Assembly: GCA_947650365.1 (NCBI GenBank)
Contig: OX393551.1
Span: forward strand, 62,613,173-62,677,172
Direction: 5' to 3'
Origin: Chamaelirium japonicum
Taxonomy: Eukaryota; Streptophyta; Magnoliopsida; Liliales; Melanthiaceae
DNA length: 64,000 nt
Part shown: in pieces, positions 34,630-45,014 of the stretch
Layout of the letters: the number at the start of each line of letters is the position of its first letter
Numbering within the stretch: position 1 is the first letter of the stretch
Notes under the pieces: generated by a model
Told to the model about the DNA's origin: nothing
The model's database searches: none
The model's input: only the letters and a program-made list of their open reading frames with translations
Position numbers and translations under genes: made by a program

Positions 34630-34929
34630 TCAAGCTACAGGATAGCACGTCTGGCCAACCACGAGAAAGATCGGGCGACAAGAAAACTCCCCGAAAGAAA
34701 GACCTTCAAGGAAAAAAATCAAACTCCAGAAAGAAAGACGTCCAAAGTACCTCCAGTAAGTTCGAAAAATCTTCTCCAGCAAACATGCCCAGAGTTGGCG
34801 ACACTCCAGGAGTTCTTTCCCAATCGCTTCCTCGAAGCCAATCAAAACTTCAAGGTCTCCGGCGGCATAAGGGAAGTTCACCAAGTGCTCTAGAAAGACA
34901 ATAAAGAAAGCGACACCAACATCGAAAGC

Positions 34930-35757
34930 ATGGGGAGAAGCATCACCGCCAACGGCAAGCCGTATAACGAGGCCAAAACACACCTTGCTGACGTCAAGTG
35001 CCACCAGGCCGAAGACCCCGTTGCAGAAGTTCCTCCAGCAAAAGCTCCACGAGCCCAGAAAGTCAAAGCAGCTGTGAGGGACAAAATCTCTCTACTTGCA
35101 AAACCAATGACATCCTCCAGCCAGACGGTATACAAAGACAAAGAAGCACCAGCATCAAGACGGAAAATTCACATCAACTTCAGATCAGGCTCAATGCCAC
35201 ACATTTCGTTGCCTGCTCAAGCTGCGACAGTCCTGTGGCTCGCACCTCAATGGCTTCGCAAGCCAGGACGTTCGCCGTCCACTCCAGCAAAAGAACCATC
35301 GTCATTATTCTCTGAGGCCAGCTTCATCACTTTGCAAGAGATGACACTGTCGTTACATGGTCTGTTGCATATCTCGAGCTTAACCGAGTTTTTCGAGTAC
35401 ACCAGCTCCGAGCAACTCGCAATCAAGACAGAAAACACTCGGGGGCAAAACTCCACCGAGTTGATGTTCAGATCCGGTTGCAACAAAGGAAGCACGGTGC
35501 ATATGGGTTCACTACCCTTAGCTGCAATACCACATTGTCTGACAAAGACTCAAGCCCGCCTCTTCAAAAGCGACGAACAAATCCTTCCAAATCGCCGAGG
35601 CATCAACTCCAGTCAAACTCCAGCAATCATCAAAACTCCAGTCAAGAAGATCTTCACTTCTAACTACATTGAAGCGAAGAAGGCGGATGACAAATGCGAA
35701 CCAGCGGTGACTCTGCCTACCAGTGACAAGTCCCTCAAAAGGTACTTTGCTTAACGC
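34930..35757 (+). pseudogene. TatC post-protease linker fused to the last integrase codons
   Basis: An open frame of 274 residues homologous to the TatB linker (20063-20842). Shared stretches are KTQARLFKSDEQILPNRRG and KKIFTSNYIEAK. Its beginning matches TatB sequence just beyond protease, so protease was deleted just upstream. It ends TSDKSLKRYFA followed by a stop. LKRYFA plus stop corresponds to the TatB integrase end YLKRYYA, and the DNA after it (GTGTGACTTGATCCCCCTCA) matches TatB after integrase. This dates the large deletion junction to about 35732. Whether this fused frame makes a protein is unknown. Confidence 0.75.
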
Positions 35758-35759
35758 AA

Positions 35760-36090
35760 GGTTACCCCCCTTGCCCAAAAAAAAAAAAGGAATAAAGGAA
35801 CTACGTGTGACTTGATCCCCCTCAGTAGGGTACGTAGGCAGCCTGTAAAGGTTCAGTCCAAACAAAAAAAAAAGAGAAAAAAAAGGGGCAAACTACCATT
35901 CCAGAAAATGAGCCCAGAAAAGACGCAAGTCCCACTCCGGGGATCGAGAAGCCATCAGCCTCCGTCAAGCCACTAGCTCCCGGCGCTGCCACAGCTCATC
36001 TCTCGAGGTACCCACACGGTGCAACTCCGAAAGGCGAGAAACCACCAGCTCTCGGTGCTTCGTAAGTTCCTCCCGCTGCTTTGCAAGTTC
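35760..36090. other. TatC sequence just after the pol stop
   Basis: About 45 bp conserved with TatB (GACTTGATCCCCCTCAG, GGTACGTAGGCAGC), then A-rich DNA and unassigned sequence. The conserved block may matter for the element, such as 3' processing or an end of the antisense unit. Confidence 0.55.
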
Positions 36091-36099
36091 CGTTGCAAA

Positions 36100-37450
36100 A
36101 GCCTTCTCGATCGCCCTACCAGCTCAACGCGTCGCCAGCTTTGCACGCTGCTTTGCAAGGAGGGATTCCAGCTTCTGAAGCGATGCGCGAGTAATCTCCA
36201 CCTTCTTCTGCACCCGAACCAAGTCTGCAGTAGCAAATGTGTGAAGCCCCTCCAGTCGACATTCCTCTTCCTCGGTCTTTGCCAACGCCAAGGAAGCGTC
36301 CTCCTCTAGTGAAGCCCGTTGCAAGCAATGAGCCTAGCTATCCGCTAAAAGGGTGCGAGCGCCGCTAGATAAACTTTCAATACAATTATCCAAAAGAAGC
36401 TTAGAAAGAAGGCTTTGCGATCTACACATTCGCTGGCAAGCATCTAAGTGCTGAGACAAGGCGCGATCCTGTCCTGAAGACCCAAGCACGGGAACCGCCT
36501 CCTGGACCATCGCCGTGACGGCTGTCAAAGACGCCACAGGAACTGACAAAGAAGCTACGGCCAAAACATCCATTGGAACTGACTCCTGAATGGCAACTCC
36601 GGACTCGGTCGAACAATCTGCCGTGAAGATCCCTCATCGGTGAGAATGAGCTCGTCCAACTTCGACACACGTTTCCTGCTCCGAAGTACGGCGGTAGAAG
36701 ACTCGCGCAAAAGGGAAACGAAGATACATACTCCCATGGGAGACCGCATTGATAATCCATCTAGAAGTCGGAAAACTCTCGTAACGGCGACCGAAGACTT
36801 GCGCAAAGGGAAACGAAGATACGTACTCCCGTGGGAGATCGCATCGACGATCCATCCAGAAGTCGGAAAGCTCTCGTAACGGCAGCAGAAGACTTGTGCA
36901 AAAGAGAAATGAAGATGCGTACTCCCGTGGGAGACCACATTGACGATCCATCCAGACGACGGAAAGCTCTCATAACGGCGGACCCTGAAGAAAGAAATGG
37001 AGAAAAGCACAAATCAGTCACGCATACGGGCACAAACAAATCAAGTCAAGGCAAAAAAGAAAAAAGAAAAGAAAAAGGCCCCGAGCCAAGGACTGCATCC
37101 TCCGTGACCTCCACGAAGCCAAAAAGATTGTTGGAGCTGTCACCGAGGTCAAGATCGGTAAGCAAAAGACGACCAAGACAGGCTGCTCCTTGTCAATGCT
37201 AGTGGCTTCGTCTTCCTCCTCGTTGAACTCCAGAACGCCCATCTCGATGTCCTCCAAGCTGACATCACCACCAGAAAAAGTTCTCTCCATAGTCCAAGAG
37301 GAACATCCAGCCCGTCTCCCCCAGCCTGCCCGGGTGCAACCTCGCCAGTCGCTCTGCTCTTGCGGTAGACCTCAACGATCCCGCCGGCCTTCGAAAAGCA
37401 CTCAAAGGGACAAGTCCTGCAAGGAAACGAAAAGTCCAAGTCAAATCAAG
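36100..37450 (-). pseudogene. TatC antisense ORF remnant (C-terminal third only)
   Basis: Minus-strand pieces match the C-terminal part of the TatB antisense ORF: near 37380-37220, GQAGGDGLDVPL, then MERTFSGGDVSLEDIE with the acidic FNEEEDE (TatB has GLDIPLDDL, ENFPSDDVGLDDID and FHEEAE); and 36324-36124, a coiled coil with LALAKTEEEECRLEG and RVQKKVEITRASLQKLESLL. The plant-mobile-domain-like N-terminal half found in TatB is absent. Between the pieces lies a minisatellite of about 88 bp (36690-36990). Not translatable as it stands. Confidence 0.65.
36690..36990 (-). repeat. Minisatellite of about 88 bp in TatC antisense ORF
   Basis: Three to four copies sharing GATCCATCCAGAAGTCGGAA, CTCTCGTAACGGC, GAAGACTTG.GCAAA and ACTCCCGTGGGAGA. 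The last block is itself palindromic (CTCCCGTGGGAG). Confidence 0.8.
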
Positions 37451-37599
37451 ATGCAGGCAATCACAAAAAAAAAGATCAAGTTAAAAAGTCGAAAAAAAAA
37501 AAGGAGGAAGGGTCACAAAGCCCCTTTTGGCAAAAAGGGAAAACCGAGAGGGGGTCACGGCAAAAAGCCGCAACACCCCCCTCTCTCTCTCCTGCAAAA

Positions 37600-38010
37600 A
37601 TCCGCAGCCCCAAAGGGCTGCTGGCCTCTACCGCGCCACTTGCCGCGCCGACCATCGGCCACCGCGCCCGCCTGCCATGCCCTGCGTCGTGCCGGCCACC
37701 GGCCACCGCGCCCGCCTACCGCGCCCCGCGCCATGCCGGCCACCGCGCCCGCCCGCAGCACCGGCCAACGCGCCCCGCACGCACGCGCCCTGCCGCGCCG
37801 GCCACCGCGCCCCGCGCGCGCCGCGCCCTCCTGCCACGCCGGCCACCACAGCCGCCGCCGGTGACGCACCGCGTCGCCCAACGCCTCGCAGCCCGCCTGT
37901 GCGCACCGCTCGGCCGCAGCCTATGCCCCGCGCACCGCACCGGCCGGCCGCCGCTGCGGTGCCCGTCCGCCTGCGCGCCCCGCGCCGCTGCCGCTGCTAC
38001 TACTCTCCCG
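37600..38010. other. TatC GC-rich 3' noncoding block
   Basis: Very CG-rich, with repeated GCCGGCCACCGCGCC. Long open frames on both strands encode only Pro/Arg/Ala or Gly/Arg runs, so I do not call a gene. It matches the GC-rich block of TatB (12600-13200) by position. Confidence 0.7.
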
Positions 38011-38117
38011 AGCCGGCAGAGACGAAGAAGAAGACGAAAACAAAAAAACAAAAAAACAAAAAAAAACAAAACGAAACCGGTGGTAAAAAAAAAAAATCTA
38101 TTTTTCATTGAAGCCCC

Positions 38118-38125
38118 TATATATA
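38118..38125 (-). promoter_or_regulatory. Candidate promoter for the TatC antisense unit
   Basis: The minus strand reads GCATATATATAGGGGCTTC, a strong TATA-like box upstream (in antisense direction) of the GC-rich block and the antisense ORF remnant. Inferred only from sequence and position. Confidence 0.4.
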
Positions 38126-38673
38126 TGCATAATGGCTATTGGGATAGAGATGAGGTAAATCTCACATCCCCTGAATCTAGGGGTCTCTATCCGGTGGGCA
38201 TCCATATCCGATGTAACCACGGGGAAAAAAAAAAGGACACGAAGAAAGTGGGGCCGCACCTCATCGAATATGTCTCCTCCCTGCGCTGTGTCAGACGCGT
38301 AGTCATCATCACATTCGGCCGCAACAATCGGCTTCCACCATTGCACTCCCGCACCGAAGAGGCGCAACAACCCTCCTCCGAGGTGCATCGCGGCCGTCCT
38401 CGTGCCCTCGTTGCCTTGCTGCACTGGGACTCCGCGCAGCGGCCGCCGTCAATATTCGCGCCATCCTCGAAGCAAAGGGAATCCGCGACAACAAGGAAGA
38501 TGAACAAAACCCTAGAAGATGTCTTCGACTCCAAGCAGCCAAAGCCTTTCGTCTCCCGCGCTAGCAAAACGATGGAGGAAACGAAATGGCGGGGGTCCTT
38601 GTAAAGACCAAAATTTCGATCAAACACGCAGGTCAAGTTCAAGCGCTACGCGTTTCCCGCGGGCGCATTTGAC

Positions 38674-38687
38674 CTTGAGGGGGCATT
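38674..38687 (+). promoter_or_regulatory. TatC polypurine tract
   Basis: CTTGAGGGGGCATT immediately before the 3' LTR start TGTGGGCACCG. Identical to the TatB tract. Confidence 0.88.
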
Positions 38688-41169
38688 TGTGGGCACCGAA
38701 ATTAGCCCACGAATTGGACCCGACCCGCATGCGAAACCTGGCCCACACACAACGGCCCGCATGCGAAACCAAGCCCACCTACAACGGCCTGCATGCGAAA
38801 CCTGGCCCACACACAACGGCCCGCATGCGAAACCGGGCCCACACACAATGGCCCGCATACAAAACCTGGCCCACACACAATGGCCCGCATGCAAAACCTG
38901 GCCCACACACAACGGTCCGCATGCGAAATCGGCCCGCACACAACGGCCCGCATGCGAACTCAGCTCGCGCACAACGGTCCATAAATAAAACGGACCAGAC
39001 TCGAAGCAAACGGGCCCCACCGGACCCGAAACCCAAGCTCAAAAGGGGGCCCATCGGCCCCCCCCTTTCATGGAAAACCGTGCCCCCCTCCCTATAGGGA
39101 GGTGTGGCCGGCCATAAAGGGAAGAAAAGAAAAAGAAAAAAAAGAAAAGAAAAAAAAAAGAAAAGAAAAGAAAAAAAAATCATAACCGCCTCGATGCAGG
39201 GGGAGGTGGCGTAGACGTCTACACAACCGTAGATCCGCGACGATCCCTCGATCCGACGGACAAGATGACGTCGTGTCGCCATACGATCCGAAAGTGCGAA
39301 GATAACAACTCAATCTTCAAAGATCAAGTCACATCTTGCCTATAACCACCCCAACCAAAAAGGAGGGGATCGAGTTTGTTTCCCCAAATAAGAGAACAAT
39401 ATCTTGATGGTTATGGGGGGAGATATTGGATGAAACAAAAAGATTTCAGCCATATCTCTCCCAACCTCCCCCCTTTGCCTATAAATAGAGGGGGTGGGGG
39501 ACGGCATCAAAGGTCGAAAACTAGAGACGTAAAGGCTCTGCAAAGAAAGAGCCTCGCTCTCGAAGACCGAAGGCTTCACGAGGCACGGCAAACACGTCCT
39601 ACGGGAATCCTTGGCCCTTCAAGTCCTCATCAACGTGAAGACCTTGCACTCAAAGATCAAAGCTTCAACTCCTCGCACGAAGGAGAAAGCTTTGAGAAGA
39701 AGACCCGGAGTCGTCGACACCCCGACTGCTCCAACGATCTTCATCAGCTCCGAAGACGCCATAAGCAAAGGCCGGAGAAGAAGATCGAAGCCGACAACAC
39801 CCGTCGTCTTCAACAAAGGCATCGACTCCTCGCACGAAGAAGAAAGCTGGGAGAAGAAGGTCGGTGCTACCCCTGCCGTCTTCGTCAACAAAAAGCCGAT
39901 GCTACAACCGTCGTGAAGAGACCGGTGCTACCCCTGCCGTCTTCGTCAACAAAAAGCCGACGCTACAACCGTCGTGCGGAGATCGGTGCTATCCCCGCCG
40001 TCTTCATCAACAAAAGCCGATGCTACAACCGTCGCACGGAGACCGATGCTACCCCTGCTGTCTTCGTCAATAAAAAGCCGACGCTACAACCGTCGTGCGA
40101 AGACCGGTGCTACCCCTGCCGTCTTCGTCAACAAAAATTCGACGCTACAACCGTCGTGCGAAGATCGGTGCTACCCCTGCCGTCTTCATCAACAAAAGCC
40201 GACGCTACAACCGTCGTGCGGAGACCGGTGCTACCCCTGCCGTCTTCGTCAACAAAAAGCCGACGCTACAACCGTCGTGCGGAGATCGGTGCTACCCCCG
40301 TCGTCTTCATCAACAAAAGCCGACGCTACAACCGTCGCATAGAGATCGGTGCTACACCCACCATCTCCACAAGAAGTCTTCAACTCCGATCAAGCCAAAT
40401 ACGCCTGGAGAAGAAGCCAGCCGACGCCACAACCGTCGAGGAAGCCAGAAAAATAAAGAAGCCCTGAAGAAGTAGCCATCGCCGTTCGAAAAGAAGATCG
40501 AGTCAAAGCTAAAGCCAAAGCCAACGCAAGAAGCCAAAGCAAACGCACCGATAAAGCCCGCGCTAAAGCAACGCATGTGCCAAAGCCAAGCAACTACGAC
40601 GGTCACGAGCAAAGCACCGCACGTTCTAGCCGATACGACGCGAAGTCCGGAAGAACTAAAACATCGCAAGCCTCTACCCGCCTACGTTCAAGCGCAAGCG
40701 CCAAAGCAAAGCAAACGTCAGAGCCACGCCAAAGCAACGCCAAAGCCGAAAGCTAAAGCCAAAGCCGACGCCAAAAACACGATCGACGCCGCGAACCGAC
40801 GATCAAGGACGCCGAGGTCTAGCAAGGATCGAGGAAGACATGAAGACTGAGGAACGAAGCCCAAAACCTCCCTAGCTGAGAAAGCGCGAAGCATGGACGG
40901 GACAAAATCAACGGCCGATATTCCTTAGCCTCTCAAGAAACCCTCACCCTGTAAAGACCTCTATCTTGGGCAACCCCTTCAGAGCTCTCACACGAATACC
41001 ACGTGGAGACGCGGATCAAAGGGACCCTCCAAAGGATCTCTCCCACAATCTCCTGATCAAATATTCGCCGCACCCGGACTCGCCACACCCGAGCCCCCGG
41101 GTCCCCGACCACTCTGTAATCTCGTGTGATTTGCAATAAAGACGACCCGTATCTTTTTCTGCGCATACA
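38688..41169 (+). repeat. TatC 3' LTR (2482 bp)
   Basis: Same layout as the 5' LTR: U3 repeats 38724-38990, TATA 39480-39487, minisatellite 39863-40355, AATAAA 41135-41140. Ends GCATACA followed by the CCTGA duplication. Confidence 0.93.
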
Positions 41170-41578
41170 CCTGATTTTGGAGAATTATCAAAATACCCCC
41201 CAAAATTTTCCCCCATTGGTTGCCACTCCTGAACCCCCACCTGGGGCGCACGATGCACGCTTTATTGGGCTTAGTGTAGTTGGGCTGACCGTTGGGCCTT
41301 TCCGAAGGGCTCCTTTTCACGCCCTTAGAAAAGGCCCCTTGATCAAGATTGAGCCGCATGGCAACAATGTTTCTCCCCAACTACCAAGGGTTGTGTATCG
41401 GTTCGAAACCGACCTAGTTAGGCAAAACCCAAACCGATCTAATCGGTTTTGAGGATTTTCAATCCGCTCCAAACCGAACTAAGATTAGAATCCAATCCAA
41501 TTTAATCCAATTAAAGTTGGTTTGGATTGGATTGGATTGTCGGTTTAGGCTTTGGACCATGTTCTTATTAGGCTTCCC

Positions 41579-41579
<1 letters not shown>

Positions 41580-41613
<34 letters not shown>
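41580..41613. repeat. Poly-C tract of 34 bases
   Basis: An uninterrupted C run. The exact count is unreliable in most sequencing methods. Confidence 0.9.
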
Positions 41614-41731
41614 TTTCTTCTATTAGGACTAGTTCAAACTTTTTTTAAAAAAAAATTGTTATCAAATAATTAGGCCTAAATAAAAATTTTAACTGATTTT
41701 GAGTCATCCTACAATATTGTTATCAGATCAC

Positions 41732-41733
<2 letters not shown>

Positions 41734-41781
<48 letters not shown>
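41734..41781. repeat. (CT)n microsatellite
   Basis: About 48 bp of CT dinucleotides, lying in the 3' flank of the NET gene. Confidence 0.95.
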
Positions 41782-41782
<1 letters not shown>

Positions 41783-41960
41783 TTTTAATTCTCGTCTTTT
41801 CTGAGATCCAAATCACAGCATTGTACAAAGAAATAAGTGCCAAACATGATCACATTCAAAAGAGAGAAAAAAAAACTGCAGATTTCAGCAATAATATTCG
41901 TTGATCATGGCCATCAACACTATTTTGTATAAGTACAAGGCATTACCTTGTAAAAAGAGA

Positions 41961-43702
41961 TCAAGCGGCTATTACCGCATGCCGCTTGTGCCCCTGCAGC
42001 ACCTGACGGAGATGACGGTAGCCATCCCGGTAATGCTCCAGCGAGAAGCACAGCTGCCTTATCACCTCCCTCTTCTGCTCCGCACCGTCCAAGATCGCGA
42101 CCCTCTGAGTGTCCGTCACCTGCTCCAGCTCCTCCACCCGTGCCCGCAGCTCCTCACCAGCCCTTCGTGCCACCGCAATCTCAGTGATCAGCTTCGCATG
42201 CTCCAAATGAAGCTGATGCATGTGCTCATCCATATGTACGATCCGCTCATCCCGACACTTGACATCAACCACGAGTGCACTGAGCTTGGCACCAAGTTCC
42301 TCCTTTTCGGAGGTTAGCATGTCTGCTTTCAGCTTCAGTGCATCTAGATTCTTGTTCAGTTCCTGGATGTGTTCACCATGCTCTGCGCAAAATCCCGTAT
42401 TGTCAGTTTCAACCCGCTCCACCTCGCCCTCCAACGAGACGAGTTTAGCCTCAAGTGCCGATTTCTCTCGTAGGAATCGCTCATCGGAACTAGCTGCATT
42501 GGATTCCAATTCCCGAATCATATGTTCTTGCTCCGTAATCCTGGCTTGCAACTGTGATTTCTCTTGTGAAATCTTACTGATCTCAGATTTCACTTTCTCA
42601 ATAGCACCTTCAAGCTTTGTAACTTGCGCTTCGAGACGGGCCTTGTCGTGCGATAGATCAGCTTCGAATCGTGTAGAGGCAGCTTCCACAGCCCCTTTCA
42701 GATCCTCGATTTCCTTCTTGTAGTGAGCGGCTAGTTCCTCCAGTTCTGGAAGTCGCTTCTTTTCCAAGTTGGGTTCGACATCTCCGGTTCCTAGTGATGC
42801 GTTCTTCTCTGCAAGCTCTTGCTTAAGGCTCGAAATCTCAGATTCTGCAACCTGGAGCTTCTCATCTGCGGCTATGAGCTTGTTCTCCAATGCTGAAATC
42901 TTAGAGCTACATTCCACATGATTTCCATTCTCCAGACGTTCATGTAGGCCATTTGAACCCTTCTCATGTTCATGAAGCTTTTCCTTGGCATCACACAGCT
43001 CATTCTCAAACTCAAGTCTCCTAAGAGTGTCATTGCGACTCCCCTCTTTAGAATCATCGGAGTCAGAATTTGAGTCTGAGGATGAGGACCCATCGCTTCC
43101 CTTTCTGGAATGGTCGGAGCTGCCACCAGAACCGAGGAAGACGTCGAAGCCGGCGGCTCTTGGGTTCGGCTTGGGACGTGGTGGCTTGCATTCAGGGGTG
43201 AGCTCCGGAGAGGGTAGTAAGGATGGGGATGGCGGTCCAGAACCAAAATCAGACCCGCTGCCTTGAGATTGGAGGTCTGATGGGATGCTCCTGCGCAGCT
43301 CACCGGTCACATGGTCGTAACGCTCGGCGAGGGCGCGGTACATGCGGTAGAAGTCCTCAACATGGGAGATGAGCTCCGGGCGCCGCTTGTAGTACATCTC
43401 GGCTTTCTTCGCAAAAGAATCCCCTTCCTCCTCGATCAATTTCAGCATTTCTTTGACACAGCGGTCCATCTCTGCAGTACACAATGGTAGTCACCGGACC
43501 AAATCAATTGATTTTGAGAGATCTGAATCAAGATAGATTGGCTGGATTTGATTCTCCGGAAGCAAAACAAATAAAGCAGAATCTGTTCTTGGCATTCACC
43601 TTCAAGATTTTCTTCAAGCCATCTTGAGTTTTTGGGACTAATGTGACTGTTCCACCACCATGAATGAGATTTCTTACTCCCCATTCGAGTCAATCGCTTC
43701 AT
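41961..43702 (-). CDS. NET4: NETWORKED-family (NET4-type) actin-binding coiled-coil protein
   Basis: Two coding exons: 43702-43600 and 43471-41961, joined across a 128-bp intron with GT (43599-43598) and AG ends, phase 1, giving 537 residues. The N-terminal NAB (NET actin-binding, once KIP1-like) domain spans about residues 11-95, with [43 protein letters not shown] and [13 protein letters not shown] Ser/Pro/Asp-rich linker follows (to about 190), then coiled coil to about 520. NET proteins tie actin filaments to membranes; NET4 members are reported at the tonoplast. The KKSHSWWW start, [13 protein letters not shown] and the length favour NET4 over NET1-3. The start is taken at [11 protein letters not shown] (43684) and an upstream ATG (43726) are alternatives, and a 5' untranslated exon may exist. 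It is the only intact cellular gene here. Confidence 0.93.
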
Positions 43703-44302
43703 CGTCGCCGAGAGCACAAGAAACAAGCAATGTCGTCACTGAATATTACAATAAAATGCAATCAGCCACAAACTTATGAAAAAATGAATATAGACTGATT
43801 AAAGAGTGAAACATGAGTCCTGTGAGTTCAGCTGTTGGTGACAGTAACATGAACTGAAGCAACATAGTCTCTACTATTAATCTGAAAAGAGAATATGAGT
43901 AAATGGTGATTGTGTTGGAAGAACAATCAAAACACACAAAGTGACTTCAGTGAGTAATGCAGATAATATGAACTATAAACTTGAAATAAACAGATTTAAG
44001 ATATTAAAAAATGGGCACATCTTGAAAGCCCTAATTAATGGCCAAATCTGCAAACTCAAGACTACTAGCAATGCTATCTGAGAGCAGATCTTTATGCCTC
44101 TCATGGTAAATGCATATCAACATACAATTTCAGTTAAATCTTGGAATGGTTAATGGTATTGATGTCATAAGCACTATACGACACTTGTCTTGGCTATGCC
44201 AAGCATACAATCAATCTGATCAGGGAGTCAAAACTATAAGTAACCAACTAAAAGTTGTTTGTGAAAGGGAACCCATTGATCTAATAGTGTCACAATAACC
44301 CT

Positions 44303-44304
<2 letters not shown>
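43703..44304 (-). other. Upstream region or 5' untranslated leader of the NET4-like gene
   Basis: AT-rich with no coding frame. It could hold a 5' untranslated intron; I cannot place a promoter with confidence. A (GA)n at 44305-44369 reads as CT on the gene strand, a common feature of plant 5' leaders. Confidence 0.45.

Positions 44305-44369
<65 letters not shown>
44305..44369. repeat. (GA)n microsatellite
   Basis: About 65 bp of GA dinucleotides. It lies at the border of a decayed copia fragment. Confidence 0.95.
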
Positions 44370-44372
<3 letters not shown>

Positions 44373-45005
44373 GGTTTTGGGAGGGAAGGAATAACTTCTC
44401 ATTAGGCCCAATGGGCCAATATATAGTGTCCTGAAAAGAGACTCATATACAAAGGATATGTGCACTAGTTGACTAGTATATACATAAGACTAACACATAC
44501 CCTCAAACTCACGGTGGATCAAACACCGAGAGTTTGCTAACAAGAAACCAGAACTGAAAAGTTGGGTGTGACTTTGTAAAGAAGTCAACAATCTGCTCTA
44601 CAGAGAAAACATAAGGGAGATAGATATAGTCATAGCTTCATACAGCTCTCAAGAGAAGTAGTAGTCGAGCTCAATGTGCTTTGTCTTCTAATGAAAAACT
44701 AGGTTGCTAACAATATGTATAGCACTCAAGTTATTCCAGTGAAGAGTTGTAGCTCAAAAAATCTCAACTCCAAGATCCCCTAAGGAGATGCTACAAGTGA
44801 ATTATCCTTGGTGGTTGTAGCCATGTCCCTAAACTCTGCCTCAGTGCTCGAGAGAGAAACAACCTTCTGCTTCGCTGCATTATGAGATGAGAGAGTCTCC
44901 AAGAAACAGGTAGTAGCCAGTAATCGAGCGACGAATAATCAGATATCTAGCCAAGTCAACATCAAAGTAGGCACGTAGGACCATGGATGAAGTTTAGAAC
45001 AAAAA
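44370..45005 (-). pseudogene. Decayed Ty1/copia fragment: RNase H and start of 3' LTR
   Basis: Minus strand: NAAKQKVVSLSSTEAEFRDMATT near 44880-44800 is the copia RNase H motif (SRSSTEAEY). NNLSAIHIVSNLVFHEKTKHIELD near 44740-44670 matches the following block (HERTKHIE.DCH). AGTTTGAGGGTA (about 44510-44500) fits a polypurine tract, followed by TGTGTTAGTC as a possible LTR start. Many stops. No complete LTR pair. Confidence 0.75.
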
Positions 45006-45014
45006 GAGTGATTG

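Larger units (their letters stand above)
29786..41169 (+). mobile_element. TatC: non-autonomous Ty3/gypsy (Tat) element, complete ends, no enzymes
   Basis: Flanked by the 5-bp duplication CCTGA (29781-29785 and 41170-41174). LTRs are 2477 bp (29786-32262) and 2482 bp (38688-41169). Order: LTR, primer site, gag, linker, antisense ORF remnant, GC-rich region, polypurine tract, LTR. Against TatB it lacks about 0.57 kb of protease (junction near 34920-34935) and about 3.4 kb of RT, RNase H and integrase (junction near 35732). The last codons of integrase and the 3' flank are kept. The two LTRs look very similar, with many differences being C/T or G/A at CG sites, which suggests a fairly recent, methylated insertion. 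Confidence 0.92.
41175..41960. other. Intergenic sequence and NET4-like 3' flank
   Basis: A decayed MITE-like stretch with CGGTTT and AACCGA motifs at about 41395-41560, a C run at 41580-41613, a (CT)n at 41734-41781, then the likely 3' untranslated region of the NET gene (minus). No other gene seen. Confidence 0.6.

Noticed and set aside
37190-38110. Several long open frames in the GC-rich block of TatC
   Set aside because: Low-complexity Pro/Arg/Ala or Gly/Arg products on both strands, a result of GC content and lack of stops.
42220-43266. Plus-strand and second minus-frame open frames across the NET gene
   Set aside because: Shadows of the real NET4-like coding sequence; composition follows its codons in other frames.
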